Of a stretch of 64,000 bases of DNA, positions 25,654 to 33,940 are shown piece after piece. The DNA lies in the NCBI RefSeq assembly GCF_000224785.1, contig NZ_AGAV01000005.1:310001-374000 (forward strand), in the 5' to 3' direction. This DNA comes from Lentibacillus jeotgali. GTDB taxonomy: Bacteria > Bacillota > Bacilli > Bacillales > Amphibacillaceae. Every line of letters begins with the position of its first letter. Position 1 is the stretch's first letter. The notes under the pieces are model-generated. The model had not been told where the DNA came from. It worked only from the letters and a program-made list of their open reading frames with translations, and made no database searches. The position numbers were made by a program, and so were the translations under genes.

Positions 25654-27132
25654 ATGATGAAATATTTGCAGAATCTCGGCCGTTCTTTGATGCTGCCGGT
25701 TGCAGTATTGCCGGCTGCCGCGATTCTGGTTGGTATCAGTAAATACATCGAGAAAATTGATGGCACAACTGCAGGTACGATTGCGACGTTTTTGAATAGC
25801 GGTGGTTTGGCCATCCTTGATAATCTTGGTATATTGTTTGCGGTTGGTGTTGCCATCGGTATGTCAAAAGAGCAGGATGGTGCTGCCGGCTTAAGTGGTC
25901 TTGTTGCCTGGCTGGTTGCGACTACCGTTCTTAGTGTCAGTGGGGTCGCCGGGCTTCAAGGTATCGAGGAAAGTGCGGTGAATCCAGCCTTTGAGAATAT
26001 TCAAAACGTCTTTATCGGTATCCTATCAGGTATTGTTGCATCGATTATGTATAACCGGTTCAGTCATGTGCGATTACCGGATGCACTCGCTTTCTTCAGC
26101 GGAAAACGACTCGTACCGATCATGAGTGCGGCGTCCATGATGGTTGTATCAGTGTTGCTGTTGTTTGTTTGGCCAGTTGTCTATAATGCGCTGGTTTCGT
26201 TTGGTGAAGCGATCATTAGTCTGGAAGCTGTTGGCGCAGGTATATACGGTTTCCTTAACCGATTGCTCATACCAACCGGTTTGCATCACGCGTTGAACTC
26301 GGTTTTCTGGTTTGATGTTGCTGGCATCGATGACATTGCCAGCTTCTGGGCAAGCGAAGGTGAAAAAGGTGTGACAGGTCGCTATCTGGCCGGCTTTTTC
26401 CCAATTATGATGTTTGGTCTGCCAGCAGCGGCTTTAGCGATGTATCATACAGCTAAAACGAAACGGAAAAAACAGGCTGCATCCCTGTTAATGGCGGCGG
26501 CCTTTGCATCGTTCTTCACTGGTGTAACCGAAGCGCTTGAATTCTCGTTCATGTTCGTGGCACCTGTATTGTACGTTGTCCACGCAGCATTGACAGGGCT
26601 GTCACTCGCGGTCGCGGCCATGTTTGAATGGACTGCCGGCTTCAGTTTCAGTGCCGGTCTGGTTGACTATACCTTAAGCTTGGGCATACCCATTGCCAAT
26701 CAGCCATATATGCTGATTCTGCAAGGTTTGGTATTTGCGGTTCTTTACTATTTCTTGTTCCGCTTCCTGATTGTGAAACTTGATTTAAATACACCTGGTC
26801 GGGAAAGTGATGAGCCGGGAGAAGGCGAAGTGGATGAAAGCTACAATGTTGAGGAAGGTACACTCGCTTCTGAAAAGGACGAAACAGCTGTAATGGCTGA
26901 GGAGATTTATCAAGGTCTTGGCGGAGATGAGAACGTCCGGACAGTTGATAATTGTGTATCCCGTCTCAGGCTGGAAGTGGATGATATGGATAAAGTTGAT
27001 CAGGATAAAATTAAAGCAACCGGTGTACCGGGGGTCAATGTCGTCGGTAAGCATAATGTCCAAGTTGTTGTCGGTACACAGGTGCAGTTCGTTGCTGATG
27101 AAATCCGGAAGATCCGGAAAAGAGATGAATAA
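25654..27132 (+). CDS. PTS EIICB component, N-acetylglucosamine type
   Basis: 492 residues from the ATG at 25654, after GGAGGG. EIIC (about 1-370, ten or so helices) includes LLIPTGLHHALNSVFWFDV, typical of GlcNAc carriers (NagE/NagP), and TGVTEALEFSFMFVAPVLY, the sugar-site loop. An acidic linker (about 375-410) leads to EIIB with the phosphorylated Cys434 in DNCVSRLRLEV. There is no A domain: it is supplied by the EIIA gene of this operon. It imports and phosphorylates the sugar at the membrane. Glucose rather than GlcNAc remains possible. Confidence 0.9.
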   Translation: MMKYLQNLGRSLMLPVAVLPAAAILVGISKYIEKIDGTTAGTIATFLNSGGLAILDNLGILFAVGVAIGMSKEQDGAAGLSGLVAWLVATTVLSVSGVAGLQGIEESAVNPAFENIQNVFIGILSGIVASIMYNRFSHVRLPDALAFFSGKRLVPIMSAASMMVVSVLLLFVWPVVYNALVSFGEAIISLEAVGAGIYGFLNRLLIPTGLHHALNSVFWFDVAGIDDIASFWASEGEKGVTGRYLAGFFPIMMFGLPAAALAMYHTAKTKRKKQAASLLMAAAFASFFTGVTEALEFSFMFVAPVLYVVHAALTGLSLAVAAMFEWTAGFSFSAGLVDYTLSLGIPIANQPYMLILQGLVFAVLYYFLFRFLIVKLDLNTPGRESDEPGEGEVDESYNVEEGTLASEKDETAVMAEEIYQGLGGDENVRTVDNCVSRLRLEVDDMDKVDQDKIKATGVPGVNVVGKHNVQVVVGTQVQFVADEIRKIRKRDE

Positions 27133-27140
27133 TGATGGAA

Positions 27141-27174
27141 AGCGAACAGCTCCTATGTGGGCTGTTCGCTTTTA
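27141..27174 (+). terminator. Terminator of the PTS operon
   Basis: AGCGAACAGC (27141-27150) pairs with GCTGTTCGCT (27161-27170), followed by TTT. Confidence 0.85.
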
Positions 27175-27203
27175 GGCTGTAAGATTTCTCAAAATCAGCA
27201 ACT

Positions 27204-27974
27204 TTACGCTTCATTCAGCTGGAAAGTAAACCGGCTTTCATTCTCAAAATGACCTTTATTAAACCGTCGTTCAATGAATGTCACCTGATTATTTCGATCA
27301 ACCAGAAGAACTGTTGAGCAGCGGGTGCCGTATTCGGGTGTTTTGATGAATAAGGGTGATAGTTTCCGTTCAAAATCCAGACCGACCCCCGTGTCCGGCA
27401 GAAGCTCATCCGGCGCCTGTTCGGCATCGGAAATAATGTCAAAAAGCGGGTCTGTCTCAATTGTCGCATTCTGCCTGAGATATGACGCAAGCCGTTCTTT
27501 ACCTTTCATGACTTTCGGCCAAGGGGTGTCTAGAAACTCATTGCTTAACCCATGGGTGCCCGGGGAAACCATGGATATACTATCCTCGATATTGCTGTAA
27601 TAATATAATTGCTCCGGGTTCCCGGCGATAAAGTTAAATCCGCCGTACACATTTTTTTCATGTTTTAGACCGGTAAAGAAACCGGCTACCGGCATGCTAC
27701 TTTCTAAAAAGTCCTTGACAATATGTCCGCGTGACTTTTTGTTTTGCTGATCTTCATTCGGATCGCGATAGTTGGTCAATGCTGCAATCCGGCCGCTTTT
27801 TGTAATACCGAGCCAGGTGCCCATTCCAACCAGATCTCTCCCCGCCAGGATATCAGAGTTATCTTCCCAGAACTGAGCGGGGGCAGTTGGGCGTTTATAA
27901 AATTCATCCCGGTTAGCAGCGATGATTAATTTGTAATTCGGGTGATCGTGAAACTGAAAATTGATAAGACACAT
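27204..27974 (-). CDS. NRDE (TANGO2-like) family protein
   Basis: 256 residues from the ATG at 27974, so that the protein starts MCLINFQF as is usual; AAGGA lies nine bases upstream. The family-naming motif is seen as AANRDEFYKRPT near residue 22, followed by GRDLVGMGTWLGITKSGR and ALTNYRDP. The N-terminal Cys2 is conserved in the family. TANGO2/NRDE proteins have been linked to haem or lipid handling in eukaryotes; the bacterial role is not established. It is monocistronic. Confidence 0.85.
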   Translation of the reverse strand: MCLINFQFHDHPNYKLIIAANRDEFYKRPTAPAQFWEDNSDILAGRDLVGMGTWLGITKSGRIAALTNYRDPNEDQQNKKSRGHIVKDFLESSMPVAGFFTGLKHEKNVYGGFNFIAGNPEQLYYYSNIEDSISMVSPGTHGLSNEFLDTPWPKVMKGKERLASYLRQNATIETDPLFDIISDAEQAPDELLPDTGVGLDFERKLSPLFIKTPEYGTRCSTVLLVDRNNQVTFIERRFNKGHFENESRFTFQLNEA

Positions 27975-28075
27975 GATTAACAATCCTTTTTCCTTTCATT
28001 ATAGCTTCCAGGCTGCATCAGCTCCAAATAAATGGTTTGCGGGCTGAGTATAGTTAGAGCTAAGTAAAAGCGGAA

Positions 28076-28184
28076 ATATCGCCAGAAGGTAGGCGGGTAT
28101 CGGCAGAAGAGCAGAAATATCTGCAGAAGAAAAACAATATCAACATAAGAATGTAAAGTATCCCCAGAATAGTAAGCCAGTACT
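28076..28184. repeat. 20-bp-period tandem array (ATATC-CAGAAG type)
   Basis: ATATC/GTATC recurs at 28076, 28097, 28117, 28137 and 28158, with a worn GTACT at 28180 (steps of 20-22). Each is followed by a variant of NNCAGAAG. The array fills the gap between the start of the NRDE gene and the terminator of the YflT gene. It resembles arrays at 37237 and 51168. Confidence 0.75.
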
Positions 28185-28204
28185 TAAGGACGTAAGAATC
28201 ACGT

Positions 28205-28235
28205 AAAAAAGGTAATCGGCGCAATACCGATTACC
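28205..28235 (-). terminator. Terminator of the YflT-like gene
   Basis: A perfect stem GGTAATCGG (28211-28219) with CCGATTACC (28227-28235), followed by T6 on the minus strand. Confidence 0.9.
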
Positions 28236-28250
28236 ATCATTTAAATTGTA

Positions 28251-28676
28251 TTACTTCTGTACGTGACTGATGCTTTCTTTCATGTTCGTTTCATTCATTT
28301 CCTCTGTGGGGTCGTTGCCCATTTTTAATGCTCTGTCTGCTGTGACAAGAATATTGCCGGATTTAATCTGTTCGGCATACTGTGCTGCCTGTTTGTCTGA
28401 TAATCCTTTATCGAGTAATTTTTCATGAATGTCAGTTGTTTCCTCAACGCCACTGAAAATGACATTGGAGATTTTGTCCATGAATGACTGTTCACGGTTA
28501 CTGGAAGTTTCTGTGCTTGTAATAGTAACGTCGGCATTTCTATTAAGTTTATCCGCATGTTTTCCGTGTGAAAAAATGGTGATGTTTTCTTTGAAATATC
28601 CTTCCAATTCCAGAACATTGACCGTTTTTACTGCCTCCTCAACTGATGAATATGGCCCATAAATTTCTTCTGCCAA
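28251..28676 (-). CDS. yflT: General stress protein, YflT type
   Basis: 141 residues from a TTG at 28676. The ATG at 28691 is rejected because GGAGGTG lies just after it and is correctly spaced for the TTG. The domain is the GS17M/YflT one: YGPYSSVEEAVKTVNVLELEG, then ENITIFSHGKHADKL near residue 35. The middle holds the typical DKISNVIFSGVEE segment, and the end is acidic. In B. subtilis yflT belongs to the SigB general stress regulon. A weak GTTTCA-15-GGGAAA lies upstream, too far from consensus to claim. Confidence 0.82.
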   Translation of the reverse strand: MAEEIYGPYSSVEEAVKTVNVLELEGYFKENITIFSHGKHADKLNRNADVTITSTETSSNREQSFMDKISNVIFSGVEETTDIHEKLLDKGLSDKQAAQYAEQIKSGNILVTADRALKMGNDPTEEMNETNMKESISHVQK

Positions 28677-28691
28677 TTGGAGCACCTCCAT

Positions 28692-29027
28692 TTTGAAAAA
28701 GTATATAATTCTTTTCCCTGAGAAGGTTCTGTCTGAAACATTAAACGTGAGACCTTTATCAACAGGTTAGCTGAACAGTGAAGCCTGCTGGCAGTTATAT
28801 GCGAAGACTTATCCAAAGATCCGGTGGCGAAAGTCTTTCATGCCCGTGTTAAAGTTAGATGGTTCAGACACTGCTATGACAGGGTTTTGCTGATTTTTTA
28901 AACATGAGATAAAAAAACCTGCAAAATGGTTTCGAATGCGAAAGATTTATGCTAAACTTTGATAATATGTCTCAAAGGGAAAAGTCCATATTAGAGGCTT
29001 TCGATAAAATAGAAAGAAGGATTATTG
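28692..29027. other. Divergent promoter region, no gene seen
   Basis: This spacer separates the YflT-like gene (minus) from the MFS exporter (plus). An AT-rich GATAATATG near 28960 may be part of the exporter promoter. No frame with a ribosome site, no clear hairpin and no repeat are visible here. Confidence 0.6.
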
Positions 29028-30449
29028 ATGGCGGAAAGTCAGGAAAATCAACAAACATTAAGTAAAGCTAAACGAACAACGCTCATGCTCGTATTGATAT
29101 CAGGGGCGTTTGTCGCTATACTAAATCAAACGTTATTAGCAACCGCACTGCCGAAAATTATGGCTGATATGAATCTGGGGGAAAGTACTGCTCAATGGTT
29201 GACATCTATTTTCATGCTTGTCAATGGCATTATGATTCCAATAACAGCCTTGCTGATTAATCGTTTTACAACCAGAGGGCTATTCCTCACAGCAATGGGG
29301 CTGTTTGGGGCAGGGACCGTTATTTGTGCATTCGCCCCAAATTTTCCGCTGCTTATGGTGGGAAGAATCATCCAAGCTTCCGGTGCAGGGATTATCATGC
29401 CGCTGATGCAGACGATTTTGATGCTTGTTTATCCAATCGATAAACGAGGCTCTGCCATGGGCATGTTTGGCCTGGTCATTGCCTTTGCCCCGGCAATTGG
29501 CCCGACATTGTCCGGCTATCTGGTTGAGCATTTTCCTTGGAGAAGTTTATTCTATGTTGTCTTTCCTATCATTGTTATTGATATCACCATTGCATACTTT
29601 TTGCTGCGAAACGTTACGGAGCGGACGTTCCCGAGAGTGGATGTGCCGTCAATCATTTTGTCGACATTCGGTTTTGGCGGTCTGCTGTATGGGTTCAGTG
29701 TCGCCGGCTCAGCTGCGGGCGGCTGGGGCAGTAATCAAGTGATAATTTCCATGCTTGTAGGTGCTGTGTCGCTGACGTGCTTTATTCTCAGGCAACTGAG
29801 GCTTACACAGCCGATTCTGGAATTCAGGATTTTCAAATATAAAATGTTTACCCTGGCAACAGTGCTTGGCATGGTTGTCTTTATAGCCATGATTGGCGCA
29901 GCAACTGTTTTACCTATCCTGATGCAGGATTATCTTGGCTTTAGTGCACTCGAATCGGGATTGGCGCTTATGCCTGGTGCGGCCATCATGGGGATAATGA
30001 GTCCAATAACAGGCAGATTATTTGATAGATTCGGTGCTAGATACCTTGCGATTATCGGTCTGACAATCGTTACTGTAACAACCTTTATGCTGGCTGTATT
30101 GACGACTGAAACAACATTCACCTACATTGCGACAGTGAACGCTGTCCGGATGTTCGGTGTGGCTATGGTCATGATGCCGATCACGACCGCCGGACTGAAT
30201 GAATTGCCGAACGAGATGATGCCTCATGGTACGGCGATGAACAATACTATGCGCCAGGTAGCTGGAGCAGTCGGAACAGCATTACTTGTAACAGTTATGT
30301 CCAATGCTGCTGTTCCGGAAGAAGGGAAACAGGGCTTAGTGCATGGCTCTAACGTGTCATTTGTTGTCGCAGGCATTGCAGCAGTTATTGGTATAATCTT
30401 GGCGTTTTTCGTGAAAAATCCAAAACAACATAACAGAAACGCTGTTTAG
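29028..30449 (+). CDS. MFS drug exporter, DHA2 (14-helix) type
   Basis: 473 residues from the ATG at 29028 (AAGGA upstream). The antiporter motif C appears as GLVIAFAPAIGPTLSGYLV near residue 147 and the early motif LNQTLLATALPKIMADM near residue 27; both are typical of EmrB/LmrB/QacA-class exporters. Around 14 helices can be drawn. It probably expels toxic organic compounds with proton exchange. The gene stands alone with a strong terminator and no adjacent TetR or MarR gene, so regulation is not evident. Confidence 0.9.
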   Translation: MAESQENQQTLSKAKRTTLMLVLISGAFVAILNQTLLATALPKIMADMNLGESTAQWLTSIFMLVNGIMIPITALLINRFTTRGLFLTAMGLFGAGTVICAFAPNFPLLMVGRIIQASGAGIIMPLMQTILMLVYPIDKRGSAMGMFGLVIAFAPAIGPTLSGYLVEHFPWRSLFYVVFPIIVIDITIAYFLLRNVTERTFPRVDVPSIILSTFGFGGLLYGFSVAGSAAGGWGSNQVIISMLVGAVSLTCFILRQLRLTQPILEFRIFKYKMFTLATVLGMVVFIAMIGAATVLPILMQDYLGFSALESGLALMPGAAIMGIMSPITGRLFDRFGARYLAIIGLTIVTVTTFMLAVLTTETTFTYIATVNAVRMFGVAMVMMPITTAGLNELPNEMMPHGTAMNNTMRQVAGAVGTALLVTVMSNAAVPEEGKQGLVHGSNVSFVVAGIAAVIGIILAFFVKNPKQHNRNAV

Positions 30450-30462
30450 AAGATAACAGAGG

Positions 30463-30501
30463 GAGGCTATCGTCAGTCCGGCTGGCGCTGGCCTCTTTTT
30501 T
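30463..30501 (+). terminator. Terminator of the MFS exporter gene (GGCCTC type)
   Basis: GAGGCT (30463-30468) with GGCCTC (30490-30495) encloses an inner GTCAG/CTGGC hairpin, then T6. Confidence 0.8.
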
Positions 30502-30599
30502 GCTAAAAGTCCGAATTATTGCGGTGAAGCACAGCGATGAAAAAGTTTGAAACGTTCCGCATCAGTTTTACGTATTACACGTGGAATGGGGGAGGAATC

Positions 30600-31214
30600 A
30601 TGCAATTTGTATCAATCGACTTTGAAACGGCAAACGAAAAGCGCAGCAGTCCATGTGCGATTGGAATTGCTGTTGTGAAGGGAAACGAGATTGTTGAAGA
30701 GTATTACAGTCTGATCAATCCGTTGACCCATTTCAGTTCGTTCAATACACGTATCCATGGTATTACAGCGGGTGATGTAGCAGACGCACCGACGTTTGCA
30801 GAACTGTGGCCGACATTAAACAGTTATTTATCGAATCATTTAGTTGTTGCCCACAACGCCAGTTTCGACATGAGTGTTATCCGTCATACACTTGATCAAT
30901 TTAATCTTACATATCCGGAGATGGACTATCTTTGTACAGCGAATATTTCCAGGCGTGTCTGGCCGGAACTCACAAATCATAAGCTGAACACAGTTGCCTC
31001 TCGTCATGGCATTCAATTTGAGCATCATCATGCGCTGGAGGATGCTCGGGTCGCAGCCAAAATTTTAATCGAAGCTTTTAAGACATATGAAACGGATGAG
31101 ATGGATATATTTCTAAGGAAGTGCCATATGTCAAAAGGCAGGATTTATGAACGGGGGTACTCCCCGCCTAAAGGGAAGAAGCGTGCGAGACAGAGCACGA
31201 AACTTTATTTCTGA
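30600..31214 (+). CDS. DEDDh 3'-5' exonuclease (DnaQ-like)
   Basis: 204 residues from the ATG at 30600, which follows GGGGGAGGAATC; the longer frame from 30537 has no site. Exo I is VSIDFETANEKRSSP, Exo II NASFDMSVIRHTL and Exo III HHALEDARVAAKIL, giving the D-E-D-D-h set for two metal ions. The basic C-terminal tail (KGKKRARQSTKLYF) may bind nucleic acid. It resembles stand-alone DNA polymerase III epsilon-type proteins of Bacilli; whether it proofreads or trims RNA/DNA ends is unknown. Confidence 0.88.
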   Translation: MQFVSIDFETANEKRSSPCAIGIAVVKGNEIVEEYYSLINPLTHFSSFNTRIHGITAGDVADAPTFAELWPTLNSYLSNHLVVAHNASFDMSVIRHTLDQFNLTYPEMDYLCTANISRRVWPELTNHKLNTVASRHGIQFEHHHALEDARVAAKILIEAFKTYETDEMDIFLRKCHMSKGRIYERGYSPPKGKKRARQSTKLYF

Positions 31215-31238
31215 TTCATAGAAGGGAAGGCGATTCGA

Positions 31239-31838
31239 ATGCGTGTAATTGTTGTAGGTGCAAGCGGTACGATCGGGCAAAAAATATCGGAAGCTCTTGA
31301 GCCGAATCATGAGGTTCTCCGTGCGGGGAGACACGGTGTGGATGTCTCGGTTGATATTATGTCACCGGACAGTATAGCTGATATGTACAAAATGACCGGC
31401 CGCGTTGATGCCGTTATTAATGCCTCGGGAGGCGCTAATTTCAAGGCGGTTTCGGACCTGACACCTGAGCTTAATGAAAAAGGGATTGAGAGCAAGCTCA
31501 AAGGTCAGATAAATCTGGTGCTGCTTGGGCAGGAATATCTGAATGACGGTGGCAGCTTCACGTTAACGACCGGCGTCATGATGGATGATCCCATCCCATT
31601 GGGCGCTTCAGCTGCCATGGCAAATGGCGGTGTTAAAGCATTCGTGAAATCGGCAGCGATTGAAGTGCCACGCGGAATCCGGATTAACTGTGTCAGTCCC
31701 AATATCGTTCAGGAATCCTGGGATAGAATTGGTGGTTTATTTGCTGGATTTACACCAGTACCCGCAGACCGTGTGGCAAGGGCTTATGTTAAAAGTGTGG
31801 AAGGCGCCCAAACCGGGCAGAATTATGAAGTGTATTGA
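31239..31838 (+). CDS. Short SDR-family protein
   Basis: 199 residues, one of the short SDRs. The nucleotide motif VGASGTIGQKI comes at residues 5-15 and NASGG near residue 63 replaces NNAG. The catalytic tyrosine region is altered: ASAAMANGGVKAFVKSAA stands where YxxSK is expected, so the usual Tyr is not visible. Some close relatives in the family share this and are still annotated as dehydrogenases. It starts 24 bases after the exonuclease gene with AAGGGAAGG, so the two may be co-transcribed. Confidence 0.8.
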   Translation: MRVIVVGASGTIGQKISEALEPNHEVLRAGRHGVDVSVDIMSPDSIADMYKMTGRVDAVINASGGANFKAVSDLTPELNEKGIESKLKGQINLVLLGQEYLNDGGSFTLTTGVMMDDPIPLGASAAMANGGVKAFVKSAAIEVPRGIRINCVSPNIVQESWDRIGGLFAGFTPVPADRVARAYVKSVEGAQTGQNYEVY

Positions 31839-31896
31839 AAAATGAGTTATCGCTGAAAAATGAAGTACAATTTTTAACGATGATGGAGGAATCGAT

Positions 31897-32118
31897 ATGG
31901 CTGATATCAAATATGAAATCGTTGAACATATTGCGACACTGTCCGAATCACCAAAAGGCTGGACAAAAGAACTGAATTTAGTAAGCTGGAACGAACGCGA
32001 TCCGAAATACGATCTTCGGGACTGGTCCCCAGATAAAACGAAAATGGGTAAAGGCGTTACACTGACAGAAACGGATCTGACCAATTTGAAGGCCGCACTG
32101 GAGGAACTTGATCTATAG
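31897..32118 (+). CDS. ydbC: YdbC family protein (PC4-like)
   Basis: 73 residues. The sequence follows B. subtilis YdbC (SPKGWTKELNLVSWNERDPK, then YDLRDWSPDKTKMGKG and a final leucine-rich helix). The fold is that of the PC4/p15 single-stranded DNA-binding coactivator domain, which forms dimers. A role with ssDNA or in transcription is therefore likely but unproven in bacteria. GGAGGA precedes the ATG. The sppA gene follows after 94 bases. Confidence 0.88.
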   Translation: MADIKYEIVEHIATLSESPKGWTKELNLVSWNERDPKYDLRDWSPDKTKMGKGVTLTETDLTNLKAALEELDL

Positions 32119-32212
32119 CAGCGCTGTTTGTACATCTTCCCATTATGATTTGGCAAAAAATGTAGTATCATGGTCGTATACATATTTATACAACAGAATG
32201 GAGGACATCGAA

Positions 32213-33208
32213 TTGAATAAGACACGTTGGTTTGCACTAGGGATTGCAGTCATTTTACTTGTGGCTTCAATTGGCATCAGGTTCATGAGCAGTTTATTCT
32301 CAACTGATGTGGAAGCTCTGTTCGACACGCCCAATCAGCCATTTCAGGAAAAGGTTGTTGAAGAAGGCACCGGTAAGAAAATTGCGGTTGTTGAACTTGA
32401 TGGGGTTATCCAGGATACGTCCACATCTTCCGTCCTAAATTCGGGTGGCTACAACCATGACCGGTTCCTGAAAAAGCTGGAATATGTTGGAGAAGATCGG
32501 TCCGTCTCAGGCGTTATATTGCGCGTCAATACACCAGGCGGCGGGGTTGTAGAAAGTGATGAGATTCATGATAAGATTGTTGAGATAAGGGAAGAACATA
32601 ACAAACCAGTCTATGTTTCAATGGGTAACACGGCAGCTTCAGGCGGCTATTATGTATCGGCCCCTGCAGATAAAATTATCGCGCATCCGGCAACATTGAC
32701 CGGATCGATTGGTGTTATCATGCAAAGCTATAACTTTACAGAGCTTGCTGATCAGCTCGGAATTGATATGAATACAATCAAAAGTGGCGAATTTAAAGAT
32801 ATCATGTCCCCAACGAGGGAAATGACCGATGAAGAGCGTGATATACTGCAGACAATGATTGATGACATGTATGCCGATTTTGTTCAGGTCATTATGGATG
32901 GCCGTGATATGTCAGAGTCCAAAGTACGTGATCTGGGAGACGGCCGTGTGTATACCGGACAGCAGGCGGCTGACAACGGGCTGGTTGATGGACTCGGCAA
33001 CCTGGAAGATACCATAGCCATGATGAAAGAAGACTATGAGTGGGCGAATGCGCAAGTTGTTGAATATCAAGGTGGTTACGCCTGGGAAACGTTCCTTGGC
33101 GGCCAGGTAAAAAGCCTGTTCAGCAATGAAGATCAGAGTCTGATGGCTATTCAGGAGCTGTTACAGCAAACGGATGGCCCGCGTGCCATGTACTTATATT
33201 CGAAATAA
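32213..33208 (+). CDS. sppA: Signal peptide peptidase SppA
   Basis: 331 residues from the TTG at 32213, eight bases after GGAGG; a longer frame from 32108 overlaps ydbC and is rejected. One N-terminal helix (ALGIAVILLVASIGIRF) anchors it, with the catalytic part outside. The S49 serine lies in MGNTAASGGYYVSAPADKI, and the general-base lysine in IKSGEFKDIMSP about 50 residues later. It degrades signal peptides left in the membrane and in B. subtilis also helps resist antimicrobial peptides. It is translated with yteJ, whose start is 12 bases downstream. Confidence 0.93.
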   Translation: MNKTRWFALGIAVILLVASIGIRFMSSLFSTDVEALFDTPNQPFQEKVVEEGTGKKIAVVELDGVIQDTSTSSVLNSGGYNHDRFLKKLEYVGEDRSVSGVILRVNTPGGGVVESDEIHDKIVEIREEHNKPVYVSMGNTAASGGYYVSAPADKIIAHPATLTGSIGVIMQSYNFTELADQLGIDMNTIKSGEFKDIMSPTREMTDEERDILQTMIDDMYADFVQVIMDGRDMSESKVRDLGDGRVYTGQQAADNGLVDGLGNLEDTIAMMKEDYEWANAQVVEYQGGYAWETFLGGQVKSLFSNEDQSLMAIQELLQQTDGPRAMYLYSK

Positions 33209-33220
33209 GGAGGTGCCGTT

Positions 33221-33691
33221 ATGAGTGAGAATCAGGAAACATATGAAGCACAAACCACCGAAGCCGTAAATCATCGTTATGCTGGGTTCTGGATGCGCTT
33301 CTGGGCGTATCTGGCTGATTTGATTATTGTGTTCAGCATTAACGGCATCTTACTTAGCCCGTTTAAATTTATGAATGATGGCAACGGAATCGATATCGGA
33401 CTTTGGACAGCAGGTGGAATCATTGGAGCCATTGTGCTTTATTTGTATTTTCTGCTGATGACAAAATTTTTCAGAAAAACACTTGGTAAAATGATTTTTG
33501 GTCTGCGCGTTGTCCGCGAAGACAGGGCGCCATTGGAATGGAGCGATCTGATTTTCAGGGAAGTAATCGGACGTTTTATTCACCGTGTGTTCTGGTTTAC
33601 AAACCTGTTATATTTGTTTGTTGCATTCGGTACGCAAAAACAGGGAATCCATGACATGTTCGGGAACACACGCGTTGTGTTTGACCGATAA
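33221..33691 (+). CDS. yteJ: RDD-family membrane protein YteJ
   Basis: 156 residues with an RDD domain: RYAGFWMRFWAYLADLIIVF with the Arg and Asp residues that name it, then three to four helices and KTLGKMIFGLRVVRED. In B. subtilis sppA and yteJ form an operon, and YteJ modulates SppA activity. The same order, AAGGAGGTG site and 12-base gap are seen here. A strong terminator closes the operon. Confidence 0.9.
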   Translation: MSENQETYEAQTTEAVNHRYAGFWMRFWAYLADLIIVFSINGILLSPFKFMNDGNGIDIGLWTAGGIIGAIVLYLYFLLMTKFFRKTLGKMIFGLRVVREDRAPLEWSDLIFREVIGRFIHRVFWFTNLLYLFVAFGTQKQGIHDMFGNTRVVFDR

Positions 33692-33711
33692 AGTGAAACG
33701 AAAGTATTTAC

Positions 33712-33748
33712 GGGTACTAATCACAAATAGATTAGTACCCTATTTTTT
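33712..33748 (+). terminator. Terminator of the sppA-yteJ operon
   Basis: A perfect 11-bp stem GGGTACTAATC (33712-33722) with GATTAGTACCC (33730-33740), then TATTTTTT. Confidence 0.93.
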
Positions 33749-33898
33749 ATGATGAAAAATTGGTGTTTATCTCTGTTTAACGTTTTAAATATCGATGAAA
33801 TAGCAATTATCCTAGATAAAATTTTTATACTGCCTTCTGCCTGATGTGTAAAACAGTTGTGAAAAAGTTGTTGATTATTATTTTAAAGAATGTGTTTG

Positions 33899-33934
33899 AA
33901 AAGAACTGAAGGGCTTCTGATCTTCAGTTCTTTG
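33899..33934. terminator. Terminator of the OYE gene, usable from both sides
   Basis: A perfect 12-bp stem AAAGAACTGAAG (33900-33911) with CTTCAGTTCTTT (33922-33933). On the minus strand it is followed by a TTTTC tail. Confidence 0.85.
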
Positions 33935-33940
33935 CTTCAA

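Noticed and set aside
28700-28760. SigB promoter for the YflT-like gene
   Set aside because: GTTTCA-15-GGGAAA departs too far from GTTTAA-N12-15-GGGTAT; regulation is assumed from family only.
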